From the NCBI GenBank assembly GCA_012934845.2, contig WNNJ02000599.1, positions 124,001 to 188,000 on the forward strand: 64,000 nt of DNA, read 5' to 3'. The position numbers and the translations under genes are program-made. The DNA is from Pomphorhynchus laevis. Lineage: Eukaryota; Acanthocephala; Palaeacanthocephala; Echinorhynchida; Pomphorhynchidae. This document shows positions 45,871 to 56,009 of the stretch, piece after piece. A model generated the notes under the pieces. The model saw only the letters and a program-made list of their open reading frames with translations, was not told where the DNA came from and did no database searches. Numbering within the stretch: position 1 is the stretch's first letter; each line of letters starts with the position of its first letter.

Positions 45871-47880
45871 AAAATATTGACGGAGCCGACGCTTAGAAAG
45901 ACAACATTCGAAATTGAATCATCGAGCATGGCGCAAGCGCTGGAAACGTAGGGGTCGAATAGACGGAAGGTGCTTAAGGATAGTCGTAAGTTCAGAATCA
46001 ATCAGAATGCATAGATCATCGGGAGAAAGATAGTTAAGTAAAAGTGAAAAGAATGAAGAATTAAGTAAGGTTGAGAAGAAAATAGGGGATATTGAGAAGT
46101 TTTCAGGGTCGATTTGAAGTAGCTAATGTTGGAGGCGCAGAAGGAGGATGGAGACAAGTAAAAGTAAGAGTGACAAGGAAATGATCAGACAAACCAGGAT
46201 CAGTAATTGACAAGAAGGTATAGTCATTGAAGCAGTTGGGAGTAGCAGTCATGTTAAGAACACCACCAAGAATGAGTATGGCTTGTTGAAAGTAATTTAT
46301 AGTTTAAATCAGAAAAAGAGATTAGTTAGAGTGACAAATTCAGAGTCAGCCGGGCGGCTAAGACGAATGTTAAAATCACCTGGAGCAAAAGAAGGAGTAT
46401 AAGACAATGTACAGTGAGAAAAAAAGATCTGCAAGTTCGTTAAAGAACATACGAGAGGGGGCAACTGAGACTGGACAGTGTATAATCACAAGTTCCATGT
46501 CGAAACGAGTTGATAATCTGCATATGAGTAATTCGTACGAAGTGTAACGGATGTAAGCGTTAATTTTACGTAGAGACGTTGGGTGACTAGCAATGGCAAC
46601 AATACCGTTATGGTTAGAAGCAATAGATGTGAGAGAGACAAGTTGACGAGCTGATTCAACTAGAGAACAACCAGAGCGACATAGACGACGAATATCAAGA
46701 TCGTCAGAGTCAGAGTGCTAGGATTCGATAATGCAGAGAATATTGATAGATAATTGATCAAAGATATCAAGGAGCAGATCAGCTTTATGAATAATGGAGC
46801 GAGTGTTGTAAAGACTAAGAGTTATTTGGAGAATATGGATGAATAATGTAAACTATGACGGAAAACGATTTTTACGAGTTGATGACTGTGATAATCGGAT
46901 TTAGTGAATGTGTTCAAACAGATAAAATATACAGGATCGATATTATAGAAAAGGGATAGATTATCATCATGAAGAATTGTTACCAAGAATAGACTTGAAA
47001 GCATATACATCATCATCGAGGCGAGATTGTTGAGTATCAGATTCGGAAATCTTTTAGCTAGATATGATAATACTGCGATCGCGCGAAGGAAAACGATTAC
47101 GTTGAAGTGGAGGACGGACATAGCTGGTAGGAGTAGAGGCAAAAGTGCAGGTAGAAGTGAGAATGACAGGGGTGCTCGATGGAGAATTAAGATAGGTTGG
47201 AGAATCTGTGACAGAAATGGAGTGTTGTATCAAGTTGATCGAATATGTTATTGGAGATGATTTCGACGAGAAGATGTAAATTATTGAGAAGTGATACTGG
47301 GAGGTAGAGTGAGGAGTATGTAGAGAGAAGAAAGAAGTATGAGAAGTATTTAGATGGGGGAGGAATAGGAAAGAGGATGCACGAAATGAAAATCTTTACC
47401 GTTTCCATTGTTAGGATGATGTAGATGAATGGAAGTTTTATCCGTAGATGAACGAAGAGTGTGTGTGAGAGAAGGTTCAAGAATGGGATTATCCGATGCG
47501 AAGTCAGGTGTTGGTGTGAGGGAAACGTCAACAGCAGTATCGGTATGCGCAGTCGTATGAGAGACAGAATTGGAGGAGCAAGATAGCTATTAAAGTTTTA
47601 CTGATAAACAAAAACCACTTGTGAAGGGTTTACTTTGATACACCAAGCGATCAGATATTTTAACTCGAACAAGGGTCCATACGTCACAATCTTTACAATC
47701 GCATCCAACTTATCAACTTGTATAACTATCATTGCATTCGGATGATGAAGATGCGTGATCAGGAACAGGGATTTGAGATCGAGCATTTCTGGGTATGATC
47801 TTTTATCGAGAGATTAAGCCCAAACCGCGAGCGTAGCAAGCAGAACTGACAAGAATAATCTCAAATGTATATTTAATCCC
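45871..47880 (-). mobile_element. CR1-A LINE, 3'-truncated minus-strand copy
   Basis: Starts near 47880 with CTTGTCAGTTCTGCTTGCTA and the family 5' end, continues through ORF1 remnants (47786-46822) and an eroded endonuclease (about 46810-46140: STRFDMELVI and FNTRS-type segments), and stops at 45870 at the start of the polymerase linker, abutting CR1-B ORF1. Many frame breaks. Confidence 0.75.
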
Positions 47881-48389
47881 TCTAACTTTTTACCTAACTT
47901 TTACGTAATTTTAACTTTTCCCATAGTTGTTAAATAACAATATTATCATCATTTATCCAGTAATATTCTTAATTTACTTTCAGGAGTAAATTTCAGTTGG
48001 CAGTTTAATCATTAACTCTTAACTTTCCCTAGATATTGCACGTACGTATTACATGGATCGCCGATATACCTACATTTTTAAGTATTTTGAAATTGCTTGT
48101 GGCATTTTTATTAATAAATCATTTATGTTTTTATTTTATAAAATGGTTGATATTTTTATTAGTTTTATTTTGCTAGATCAAAAGCTACTTTTATCGATTG
48201 TTTGTTAAGCCGAGATTCATATAAACCACATCAAATTTATAAATCAGTACCTTTCTTTCACATGCGTTTTATCATGTGCGTTTTATAAACTTTTTTAAAT
48301 CAGATAATAAAAGAAGGAATTTCCTTAAAATGCAATTGTGCTAAATTGATCTCGTCCTGCTTCGTTATCTTTAAGATCATATTTATAAA
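47881..48389. other. Unassigned AT-rich stretch
   Basis: No feature was recognised. A CATGCGTTTTATCATGTGCG short repeat lies at about 48260-48285. Confidence 0.4.
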
Positions 48390-48780
48390 TCAGCTACTAG
48401 ATTGTATTGAGGATTGTAGTGTTTTAGCTTTTGCCGATGATGTAAAGGTATGGAAATTGATTAAAATCAACAAGGATCGAAATGACTTTTAAAATATCTT
48501 AAACATTATTTACCGATTGTCCTTGAACACTGGAATCGTATGGAATATTTAAAAGTGTGCACATATGAGATTAGGTCATGTTAACGTGAGTCAAGAATAT
48601 TTTATTGGCGACGAGTTTGTTGATATCACGCAATTCATTCAGGATCTTGGTATAATTGTTCAAAATAATCTTAAAACAGGTGCTAACACTGATTGGATTT
48701 GTAACGCAGCAAGAAGAATGACCTATATATCACGTTTAAAACGAGTCTTGGTTATTTAAAATTCTTACATTCTATACAAT
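48390..48780 (+). mobile_element. CR1-B LINE fragment (empty-site reference)
   Basis: Plus-strand piece of the polymerase: INQLLDCIEDCSVLAFADDV, KVWKLIKINKDRNDF, then HMRLGHVNVSQEYFIGDEF. It is uninterrupted where the copy at 42.9 kb carries the CR1-A insertion. It ends within ICNAARRMTYI. Confidence 0.8.
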
Positions 48781-49015
48781 CTTAAGTAAATACAATGGAC
48801 TTTCTTGGCTGTTTGAACTTTCTTGACTGTTAAATTAACTACTTACAATTACAACTATATTACTACGATTACTACGATTACATCGATTACATCGATAACA
48901 ACGATTACTTCAACGGAGTTAAAAAGTCTTGGTTATTAAAATTCTTACAATAAAATACATACAATAATTGTTCAATTATATTTGAACAATCAAAGACGAA
49001 TCGAGAATCCTGATA

Positions 49016-49726
49016 ATGTGTGTCAAGAAGAAAAATGTATCAAGAGGTAGGCAAGCAAACTCAGGGCATACCGACAACAACAGGAAATTCGAGAGTGTAC
49101 AAGTGGAATGTTCAACTAGCGGTTGTCAAATTTGGGAAACGGTAACACAAATTTGTGATTTGGGTGATGATACCAGTGACGGGCCACCATTCTATTGCGG
49201 ATTTTGTGCGGCGAAGCAAATCAATGTGTTGATTGAACGTTTAAAGCAATTGGAAAAGGTATTGCAGTGTGACGGATTTGCTCAAGTTCCAAATGGATCT
49301 ATCCCGGTAATCGCAGTTTCTACCGAATGCGTATCAGCTGAATGCAACATACACAAACGTGCTACCTTGGCTAACATCCCCAAATCACAGTCTGGTAGTA
49401 ATAACAACCGGGTGAATAACGACGAACCGAACGTATCTGCTGTCCGCTCAGAAATGGCTCACAACTCGCAAATGCAAATATCGCGACGACGATCTTCAGT
49501 AATAACCGCACAACCTCAACATGAATCCATAAAATCCTCAATAATGACGCCAGGTAACATTCAACATGATGTGGGCATGACTAGGTCTGTACTTCTTAGA
49601 GGTGTTTCAAAAGCAAATGTGATTAACTCTCAAGACACTCATTCACTTAATAGCATGGCATCTGCATATGACTCTCGTCAGGTACTTCGAAGAAGGGAAG
49701 ACTTCATAACCGTGAACAGTGTTTAA
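49016..49726 (+). CDS. CR1-C ORF1, zinc-finger protein (N-terminal part)
   Basis: 236 codons. VECSTSGCQIWETVTQICDL and then FYCGFCAAKQ give a PHD-type Cys pattern (about residues 25-65). A short coiled coil (NVLIERLKQLEKVLQ) follows, then a long polar, Ser-rich linker. The usual role is RNA binding in the element's ribonucleoprotein. The frame ends at HREQCL-type sequence and the downstream domain continues in another frame from 49786. Confidence 0.75.
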   Translation: MCVKKKNVSRGRQANSGHTDNNRKFESVQVECSTSGCQIWETVTQICDLGDDTSDGPPFYCGFCAAKQINVLIERLKQLEKVLQCDGFAQVPNGSIPVIAVSTECVSAECNIHKRATLANIPKSQSGSNNNRVNNDEPNVSAVRSEMAHNSQMQISRRRSSVITAQPQHESIKSSIMTPGNIQHDVGMTRSVLLRGVSKANVINSQDTHSLNSMASAYDSRQVLRRREDFITVNSV

Positions 49727-49785
49727 TTATTGCAAACGTAAAGGAATCTGTCGCTGTAAATAGCCAGGCACGATTAGATGACGAC

Positions 49786-51258
49786 TTGGGTCATCTACAA
49801 TCCATTCTTTCGGTGGTATTGTATGAATGTCAAGACGAAGTTGTTAAGAGCATGAAGATAAAGGCCGCTTTTCGTCTCGGTAAGATAAGTAATGAGTTGA
49901 GACCTAGACTGCTCAAAGTGGTGTTCAACTCCGCTGAAATTATTCACATAATCTTTAACGGCGCATATCGTTTGAAAGGGTCGAGTATACGTCTGCTACG
50001 CGATCTGAGCATAGATGATCGATTACGTTTGAAAGAGGCTAAATCAGAGTTAGCATGTCGATTAGAGTTGGGTGAAAAAAAATTTGACAATACAAAATTT
50101 TCGAGTTGTGCGGAGGCGTATACATATTCATTGGAAGGGACTCTCAGATGTGCTCAATCCTGCGAACCTTCTTACCACTTTGGCGCCCTCCGCCTAAGAC
50201 GTGAAATATTTACTGTTTCACCTTGCCTCAATGTCGATCGGTGTATTCGTGAATTTCGAAAATTTCTTCGCGATTCTTCCTTCAAGTTGAGCACAAATAA
50301 TGGTGGTTTAAAAATCATTTACTCGAATATTCGTAGTCTACTTAATAAGTTAGATGAAGTAAAATGTCTCTTTCAAGATATCGTACCAGATGTAGGTATT
50401 TTCACAGAATCTTGGCTTAGCTCGTCAATAGCAGACGTAGATATATTCATTGAGGGATACATCATAAGTAGAAGTGATAGAACAGGTAAGATTGGAGGAG
50501 GTGTTATCGCGTATATCTCTAATAGGCTTCAATTCCGAGTAATTGAAACTCTTAGTGATGCTATTAACTATAATGAAGCATTGTGTATTAAGCTATATTG
50601 TCAACACCCAATAACGGTATTGACTGTGTATCGTTCTACAAGATCAAACACAGATAGCATAGCTGCTTTAATAGAGAGAAGTAGTTATTGTGATAGATTT
50701 GTTGTACTTGGTGATTTCAACATGCCATCTGCCAATTGGGTTAATTACACTTCCAATGACTCGGATGTCGAGAGTTTGAAGCTACTTGGCTTAATAAACA
50801 GCTTGGCTCTTAAGCAACATGTCAGTCAGAGTACAAGATTTTCACAGGATTCACATTCACTTTTGGATTTATGCCTTACTGTACCATATGACATTCTCGA
50901 TAGATTAAGCTATCTGGACCCAATAGGTCATTCAGATCATGTGGTCATTTCGATTGGTCTGAGCGATGTCTACTCACATGGCGTAAATCCGACGTCGTCT
51001 GTAAACCCATTCAGAACTGACTTTGCTCTAGTAAATAAATATCTCGTTGGGATAAAGTGGTTGGATGCTTTTGATGTTGGCGTCGAATATTCATGGCAGT
51101 TTTTCAGGGATACTCTGTACCACCTCCTTAATCGTTTCTCACCTCTTCAGAGTAAACACTGTTTGACATCGATCTCACCGCCTTGGTTTAATAGCGACAT
51201 AAAACATGCTTTAAAGATGAGACGTAAGGCCTTTAATGACTATCGTAAAAACAGCTAA
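49786..51258 (+). CDS. CR1-C fused frame: ORF1 C-terminal domain joined to the ORF2 AP endonuclease
   Basis: 490 codons. Residues about 1-95 are the ORF1 C-terminal domain (MKIKAAFRLGKISNELRPRL, YRLKGSSIRLLRDLSID). From about residue 165 onward comes the endonuclease: LKIIYSNIRSLLNKLDEVKC, GIFTESWLS (catalytic Glu), GGGVIAYISN, TVYRSTRS, FVVLGDFNMPSANW, LLDLCLT, GHSDHVVISI. The join lies at a run of eight A (50075-50082). In CR1-D the same two parts are in different frames, so this fusion may be a slippage product or may reflect how the family expresses ORF2. Confidence 0.8.
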   Translation: MGHLQSILSVVLYECQDEVVKSMKIKAAFRLGKISNELRPRLLKVVFNSAEIIHIIFNGAYRLKGSSIRLLRDLSIDDRLRLKEAKSELACRLELGEKKFDNTKFSSCAEAYTYSLEGTLRCAQSCEPSYHFGALRLRREIFTVSPCLNVDRCIREFRKFLRDSSFKLSTNNGGLKIIYSNIRSLLNKLDEVKCLFQDIVPDVGIFTESWLSSSIADVDIFIEGYIISRSDRTGKIGGGVIAYISNRLQFRVIETLSDAINYNEALCIKLYCQHPITVLTVYRSTRSNTDSIAALIERSSYCDRFVVLGDFNMPSANWVNYTSNDSDVESLKLLGLINSLALKQHVSQSTRFSQDSHSLLDLCLTVPYDILDRLSYLDPIGHSDHVVISIGLSDVYSHGVNPTSSVNPFRTDFALVNKYLVGIKWLDAFDVGVEYSWQFFRDTLYHLLNRFSPLQSKHCLTSISPPWFNSDIKHALKMRRKAFNDYRKNS

Positions 51259-51539
51259 TTTCAACGCTTATGAGAAATGGCGAAACCTCGTTACGTCCAT
51301 GAAGCGAACTGGTAGGCGATCTTTAAAAAACAGCTAAGTATAAACTGTCACCGTGATCCCCGCTCTTTATTTAGGTATGTGACTGCTAAGCATACGCGCT
51401 GTAAACCTATAAATTACATACAGAGTAAATAGAAGAAAATTTATAACTGTACTAGCAAATTACATCCCAGATTTCAGTTCCGCTCGCTTCGCTCGCGGAA
51501 AATCTTGTCCACCAAGATTGTAAAACAATCAAACTACAA

Positions 51540-51640
51540 TCTTCGACGACAACCAACGACAACCTTCGACGACAACTAACGACAACCATCGACAACCATC
51601 CGCTTGACAATTATCGACAACCATCGACGACATCCGAAGT
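51540..51640 (+). repeat. Imperfect CGACAACCA repeats in the CR1-D 5' UTR
   Basis: CTTCGACGACAACCAACGAC and variants such as CATCGACAACCATC recur about eight times. They lie upstream of the ORF1 start at 51686. Confidence 0.85.
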
Positions 51641-51685
51641 TAAACCATCACTGAAGTTAAACTGACAATATCAAATTGGATATAT

Positions 51686-52489
51686 ATGGTGGGGAAAAAG
51701 TGTAAGAAGCAAGTTAAAAGCCAATGTTTCGCAAGTCCTGTTAAGGACCAATATGTAGAGATAGAGGTGGCATGTTGCTCTGTGAATTGTAACATATGGT
51801 CTAAAATTAATGTTAAAGCGGATGATATTAAAGTAGTTCAATCCGGTAAATTTTGTTGTGGTGTGTGTGCGGCTCGTAATTGTGAATGGAACACTATTCT
51901 TGAGGAAAAATTACAAAATAATATTAAAATGGTGTCAGAGCTTAAGGAGATCGTAACTATGCTACAGAATAGTATTCTCTCTAGTGCATCTGAGGTAAAT
52001 TTACAACGAAAAATACAGCATAAGTTACCTGAGGTGGTGGGTGAGGTGAATTCTATAACTTCGAATAAATCCTTCAATAATGCAGATATCGATCCAAATG
52101 CACATCGATACCCACATGCAGTTAGCAAGACTACATCGTCAGTTACGGGTTTCACTCCTGTTCGTATCTGGAAGAGAGGTCACTCAAAATCGTATACTGT
52201 TCGTCAAACAGAAAATGAACGAACGCTGACTGTCAACACTCACACAGGCAATGATGTTATACAGAACTCAGCTACTAGTAATGACAGTGTGGTTCTACAT
52301 AAAGAGTGCGTAAACGAGCACATTAAGGAAGCTCATTTCATATCATCTCAATCAATGAATGCCTCTAGAGCGAGTTCTCCGGTGCAGCAAATGTCTACTT
52401 TCTCACAACTGCGTAAACAGCATGATCCTTTGCGTTCTATTATTTTCGCCAATGTGTCGGAATCAAGCTCTGTCAATATCCAAAACTGA
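51686..52489 (+). CDS. CR1-D ORF1, zinc-finger and coiled-coil part
   Basis: 267 codons. VACCSVNCNIWSKINVKADD and FCCGVCAARNCEW form a PHD-type Cys cluster (residues 30-72). NNIKMVSELKEIVTMLQNSI is a coiled coil that probably drives oligomerisation. A polar linker with RIWKRGHSKSYTV follows, then IIFANVSESSSVNIQN before a stop at 52487-52489. Confidence 0.8.
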   Translation: MVGKKCKKQVKSQCFASPVKDQYVEIEVACCSVNCNIWSKINVKADDIKVVQSGKFCCGVCAARNCEWNTILEEKLQNNIKMVSELKEIVTMLQNSILSSASEVNLQRKIQHKLPEVVGEVNSITSNKSFNNADIDPNAHRYPHAVSKTTSSVTGFTPVRIWKRGHSKSYTVRQTENERTLTVNTHTGNDVIQNSATSNDSVVLHKECVNEHIKEAHFISSQSMNASRASSPVQQMSTFSQLRKQHDPLRSIIFANVSESSSVNIQN

Positions 52490-52501
52490 CTAAATGAAGA
52501 T

Positions 52502-52903
52502 TTGTCTAGGGTACGTAATATTCTCACGATCGTTTTGGCACAATCCCCAGAAGAGATAGTATCTAGTATTAAAATAGTTGCTTTATTCCGCATAGGGAGA
52601 AAAATTAACGATCGTCCTAGACTGCTAAAAGCCATTCTGACAGATCCAAAAGCCGTTAAGACCATCTTTAGGAACTCTTATCGTCTCCAAGGTTCGTCTG
52701 CAAGATTGTTAAAAGATCTCGACGTGAATGAACGTAAGCTTCTACGTGAAGCTAAACAATGTTTGAAGTCTCGTATTGAAGCTGGTGAGTCAAACTTGAC
52801 AATTCGAAATTTTCAGGTTGTGCGGAGGAAGACTCAAATACATTGGATGCCTCTACAGGTAGATCATTCAATCCTTCCTCCGCCGCTCATAAGTCATTGG
52901 TAA
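52502..52903 (+). pseudogene. CR1-D ORF1, C-terminal domain
   Basis: SRVRNILTIVLAQSPEEIVS, IKIVALFRIGRKINDRPRLL, NSYRLQGSSARLLKDLDVNE. This is the conserved ORF1 C-terminal nucleic-acid-binding-like domain. A stop separates it from the N-terminal part. After GESNL (about 52795) the family sequence continues in the ORF2 frame (DNSKFSGCAEEDS), so a frame change lies there. Confidence 0.75.
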
Positions 52904-54984
52904 TTTCAAATATTTCATATGTGGATAATAAATGTTTAAGAAATATTGTCCATTACTCCTCCCCATTGTGGTCGGCTCTTGAGCGACGTAGCGAGGATTA
53001 TCAGTCATACATACCGATATCGTTGGCTCAGCAGACTCTACCCTTAAGCTTAGAATGTTTGTTATTATATACGAACGCCCGTAGTCTTCTTCCAAAAATT
53101 GACGAATTAAAACTCCGCATTGAGAATTCGCATCCGCTATTAGTTGCTATTACTGAAACATGGCTTCATGATAGAATTACTGATGCTGAGATCTGGATTG
53201 AAAATTATACATCTTATCGAGTTGACAGATCTATCTGCAAGGGTGGTGGAGTGATTATCTATGTGCATAATAGTTTAGTGTTTAAATTGCTAGATGTACG
53301 AGCGTCCGATGGAATCGAGTTATTGTGGGGTAGTGTGTCTCTTCCTACCCTTGGTTCAGTGACTTTAGGCTTAATCTATCGCAATCCCACTTCAGATGTT
53401 TGTTGCTTGATCGATTACATTCTAGAGTTTGGTTCCAAACCAAATCTTTTTATAGTTGGTGATTTCAACTTAGCGACAGTAGATTGGAACACCTACACAT
53501 CTTCTGTGTGTAGTCCGTCCACATCATTATTTCTTGATATGATTAACTCGCTAAACCTTACCCAACATGTTTCAAAATTTACCCGATTTTCCCAAGAAAA
53601 TCAATCGCTACTTGATATTTGTCTAACATCGAATAAATACATTATACACAAAGTTACGTACTCCGATCCTTTGGGTAGGTCAGATCACTGTGTTCTCAAT
53701 TTCTACTCAGATTTTACACGTCCTTCAGCTTGTAGATTACAACAGAATTCTTTAAATTATTTTAAAACTAACTTCGAACTTGTGCGTCAGAATCTATTAA
53801 GTATTTCATGGCTCAGTCCGTTTTATGTTGGGGTTGATAAGGCATGCTATCAGTTAGAAGCCACCCTTATGGAATTACTCATACGATTTTCGCCCCGTAA
53901 AACCGTTGCAAATCGTATACACCATAAACCTTGGTTTGACAAAGAGTTAAGGAATGCTTTAAAATTAAAAAAAATGAAATTCCAGTTGTTTTCTAATAAT
54001 AGTATTGATTACTGTAGGTATAAAGAGGCCAGAAATCGGTTCACATTTCTTAAACGCTTCAAACAATGTCAATTTGAAGAGAAAATTGCTCAAATGTCAA
54101 TTCATAATCCTAAATCCGTATTCAATTATGCTAATTTCAACAACAAAAATAAACACATTGGTTCACTTGTTGATACTGATGGTTGCACATTGATTAAATA
54201 TGATGACATAGCGAATGCTTTCGCTCAACATTTTTGCATAGGAGTTCGTAAATCCTCCTCCGTCACCAATGCCTCGTACTGTCCATCGAATATAAACATT
54301 CTTCAGATGTTTTCTGTTAATGATGTAGTGCTAGAGCTCAAGCGGCTTAAATCGTCAGGTTCTATTTGTCCTGATCGTTTACCACCGGTATTTCTCAAGA
54401 ATATCGCTGATGTTATCGGCATACCACTATATTGGATTTGTGTCGCCTCCTTGTACTTCGGTTGTGTCCCGATGAATTGGAAACTTTCGTTGATAAGGCC
54501 CATTTTGAAGAAAGGTGATCCATCTTCAGTTGAAAATTATCGCCCGATAAGTCTAACGTGTGTATTCTGTCGAGTTTTGGAAAAGAAAATATACCGCATT
54601 CTAAGCGATTATCTAGAATCCAACAAATTATTGTGTAACAATCAACATGGATTTCGAAGGGATCGCTCAACAATCACTAATCTCTTGATTGCCCAGAATA
54701 GCTGGGGTTCGTTAGTTGATAAGGGCTTTGATGTTGATATATTATTTTTTGATTTTTCAAAAGCGTTTGATATGGTTCCACATGACATCTTGATTCAGAA
54801 AATGCGTGCTCTAAACATTGATCCACTTATTATTCGCTGGATAAAAGAATTTTTATCTAACAGATTCTATCAGGTTGTTGTAAATGGTTCTCTTTCTGAT
54901 CCTTATCCGGTCAATGTTGGAGTTCCGCAGGGTTCGGTCCTCGGCCCATTGTTATTCTGTATTTTCATTAATGACCTTCATTAA
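52843..54984 (+). CDS. CR1-D ORF2: AP endonuclease and reverse transcriptase, C-terminus shifted
   Basis: 713 codons. Endonuclease (about 60-290): LLYTNARSLLPKIDELKLRI, AITETWLHDRI, GGGVIIYVHNS, GLIYRNPTSD, FIVGDFNLATVDW, LLDICLTS, GRSDHCVLNF. Polymerase (about 490-713): SLIRPILKKGDPSSVENYRP, ISLTCVFCRVLEKK, NNQHGFRRDRS, ILFFDFSKAFDMVPHD, GVPQGSVLGPLLFCIFINDL. The frame stops at INDLH because of a 13-bp tandem duplication (54966-54991). The catalytic LLYADDLKIW follows in another frame. Confidence 0.88.
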   Translation: MDASTGRSFNPSSAAHKSLVISNISYVDNKCLRNIVHYSSPLWSALERRSEDYQSYIPISLAQQTLPLSLECLLLYTNARSLLPKIDELKLRIENSHPLLVAITETWLHDRITDAEIWIENYTSYRVDRSICKGGGVIIYVHNSLVFKLLDVRASDGIELLWGSVSLPTLGSVTLGLIYRNPTSDVCCLIDYILEFGSKPNLFIVGDFNLATVDWNTYTSSVCSPSTSLFLDMINSLNLTQHVSKFTRFSQENQSLLDICLTSNKYIIHKVTYSDPLGRSDHCVLNFYSDFTRPSACRLQQNSLNYFKTNFELVRQNLLSISWLSPFYVGVDKACYQLEATLMELLIRFSPRKTVANRIHHKPWFDKELRNALKLKKMKFQLFSNNSIDYCRYKEARNRFTFLKRFKQCQFEEKIAQMSIHNPKSVFNYANFNNKNKHIGSLVDTDGCTLIKYDDIANAFAQHFCIGVRKSSSVTNASYCPSNINILQMFSVNDVVLELKRLKSSGSICPDRLPPVFLKNIADVIGIPLYWICVASLYFGCVPMNWKLSLIRPILKKGDPSSVENYRPISLTCVFCRVLEKKIYRILSDYLESNKLLCNNQHGFRRDRSTITNLLIAQNSWGSLVDKGFDVDILFFDFSKAFDMVPHDILIQKMRALNIDPLIIRWIKEFLSNRFYQVVVNGSLSDPYPVNVGVPQGSVLGPLLFCIFINDLH

Positions 54985-55806
54985 TGACCTTCCTTCCATT
55001 TTGAACTCACACTCTCTTTTATATGCAGACGACCTAAAAATTTGGCAGGCTATCCGGTCAGATTCGGACACGGTGCTAGTTCAATCGGATATCGACAGCA
55101 TTTCCAACTGGGCTTATATGAATGGTCTGTCACTGAATATATCAAAGTGTGCATTGTATGCGTTTACAATCACGCAGTCATAGTGTGTATCCAACTTATC
55201 ATCTTGAGGATCAGAACATTAAAGTAGTAACTCGTCTTAGCGACCTTGGAATAGTAGTTGCGAATGATTTTTCGACTAGTTGGAATACTGAGTTGGCTTG
55301 CTCGAAAGCAAATCGAATGGTTGGGATGATTCGTAGAACTTTTAGTGTGTTGAGTCCAGTTTCATTTAGAGCACTCGCCAACGCATTTGTGATCAGTCAT
55401 CTTACCTATGCATCACAATGTTCGTTCCCAAGAACAGTATACGAGAAAAGTAGAATTGAAAATGTGCTGCGCCGGGCAACAAAGCTCGTAAATTCAGTTA
55501 AAGCCTTACCTTATAATGAAAGGCTAAAAAAAACTTGGTATGGTTTCTATAAGCGACCTTCGGTTTCGGCGAGATATGTGTTCAACATGGGAAGCTTTAC
55601 ACAAGGGAAATCACGTCTTAAGAGAATTGATGACTGTTCGGAAAAGTCGGGCTTTGCGTGGACACAATTTTACTTTAGCCCATCGCCGAGTTATACGCTC
55701 TAAAACTGTACAATTTGGACACCGAATCGTAGGTAAGTGGAACCGATTAAGTGAAGAAATTGTCAACTCAAGATCGGTTTCAGCATTCAAACATAAACTT
55801 TTGTGA
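54985..55806 (+). pseudogene. CR1-D ORF2, catalytic motif and tail in other frames
   Basis: SLLYADDLKIWQAIRSDSDT (55010-55070), VVTRLSDLGIVVANDFSTSW to ANRMVGMIRRTFSVLSPVSF, and LRFRRDMCSTW to VGKWNRLSEEIVNSRSVSAF (ending 55806). At least three frame changes separate these. The motif order is that of an ordinary CR1 polymerase and tail. Confidence 0.8.
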
Positions 55807-56009
55807 CTTTTGTTTGTGAGTCTTTTTTTTTCTTTACTTTTCCTTTTCTTTTTTTAACAGTGCAACTGTGAGCTTTGCTCGTCTGTTTGTCGAATTTTTT
55901 TTTTTTTTTTTAAAGAAAAATTTTTATTTTCGTAAAACATACAAGAATGTGTCCAAAAGTAAAGAACTAAAGAATTCAAAAATCCAATCATAAGCTAAGT
56001 TATTTCTCT

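Larger units (their letters stand above)
48781..51440 (+). mobile_element. CR1-C LINE, 5' half
   Basis: 5' region 48781-49015 with short imperfect repeats (ACTACGATTACTACGATTAC), ORF1 (49016-49726), and a fused frame 49786-51258 holding the ORF1 C-terminal domain and the ORF2 endonuclease. Codons continue to about 51435 (SLFRYVTAKHTRC) and the copy then ends at the start of CR1-D; the polymerase is missing. Confidence 0.85.
51441..55894 (+). mobile_element. CR1-D LINE, nearly full length
   Basis: The 5' end is near 51475 with TTCCGCTCGCTTCGCTCGCG, followed by CGACAACCA-type repeats (51540-51640). ORF1 spans 51686-52903 in two frames, ORF2 52843-55806 in several. The 3' end has the hairpin GAGC-TTT-GCTC (about 55870-55880) and reaches an (AAT)n tail that now lies at 62837-62848, beyond the RLE insertions. 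Confidence 0.88.
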
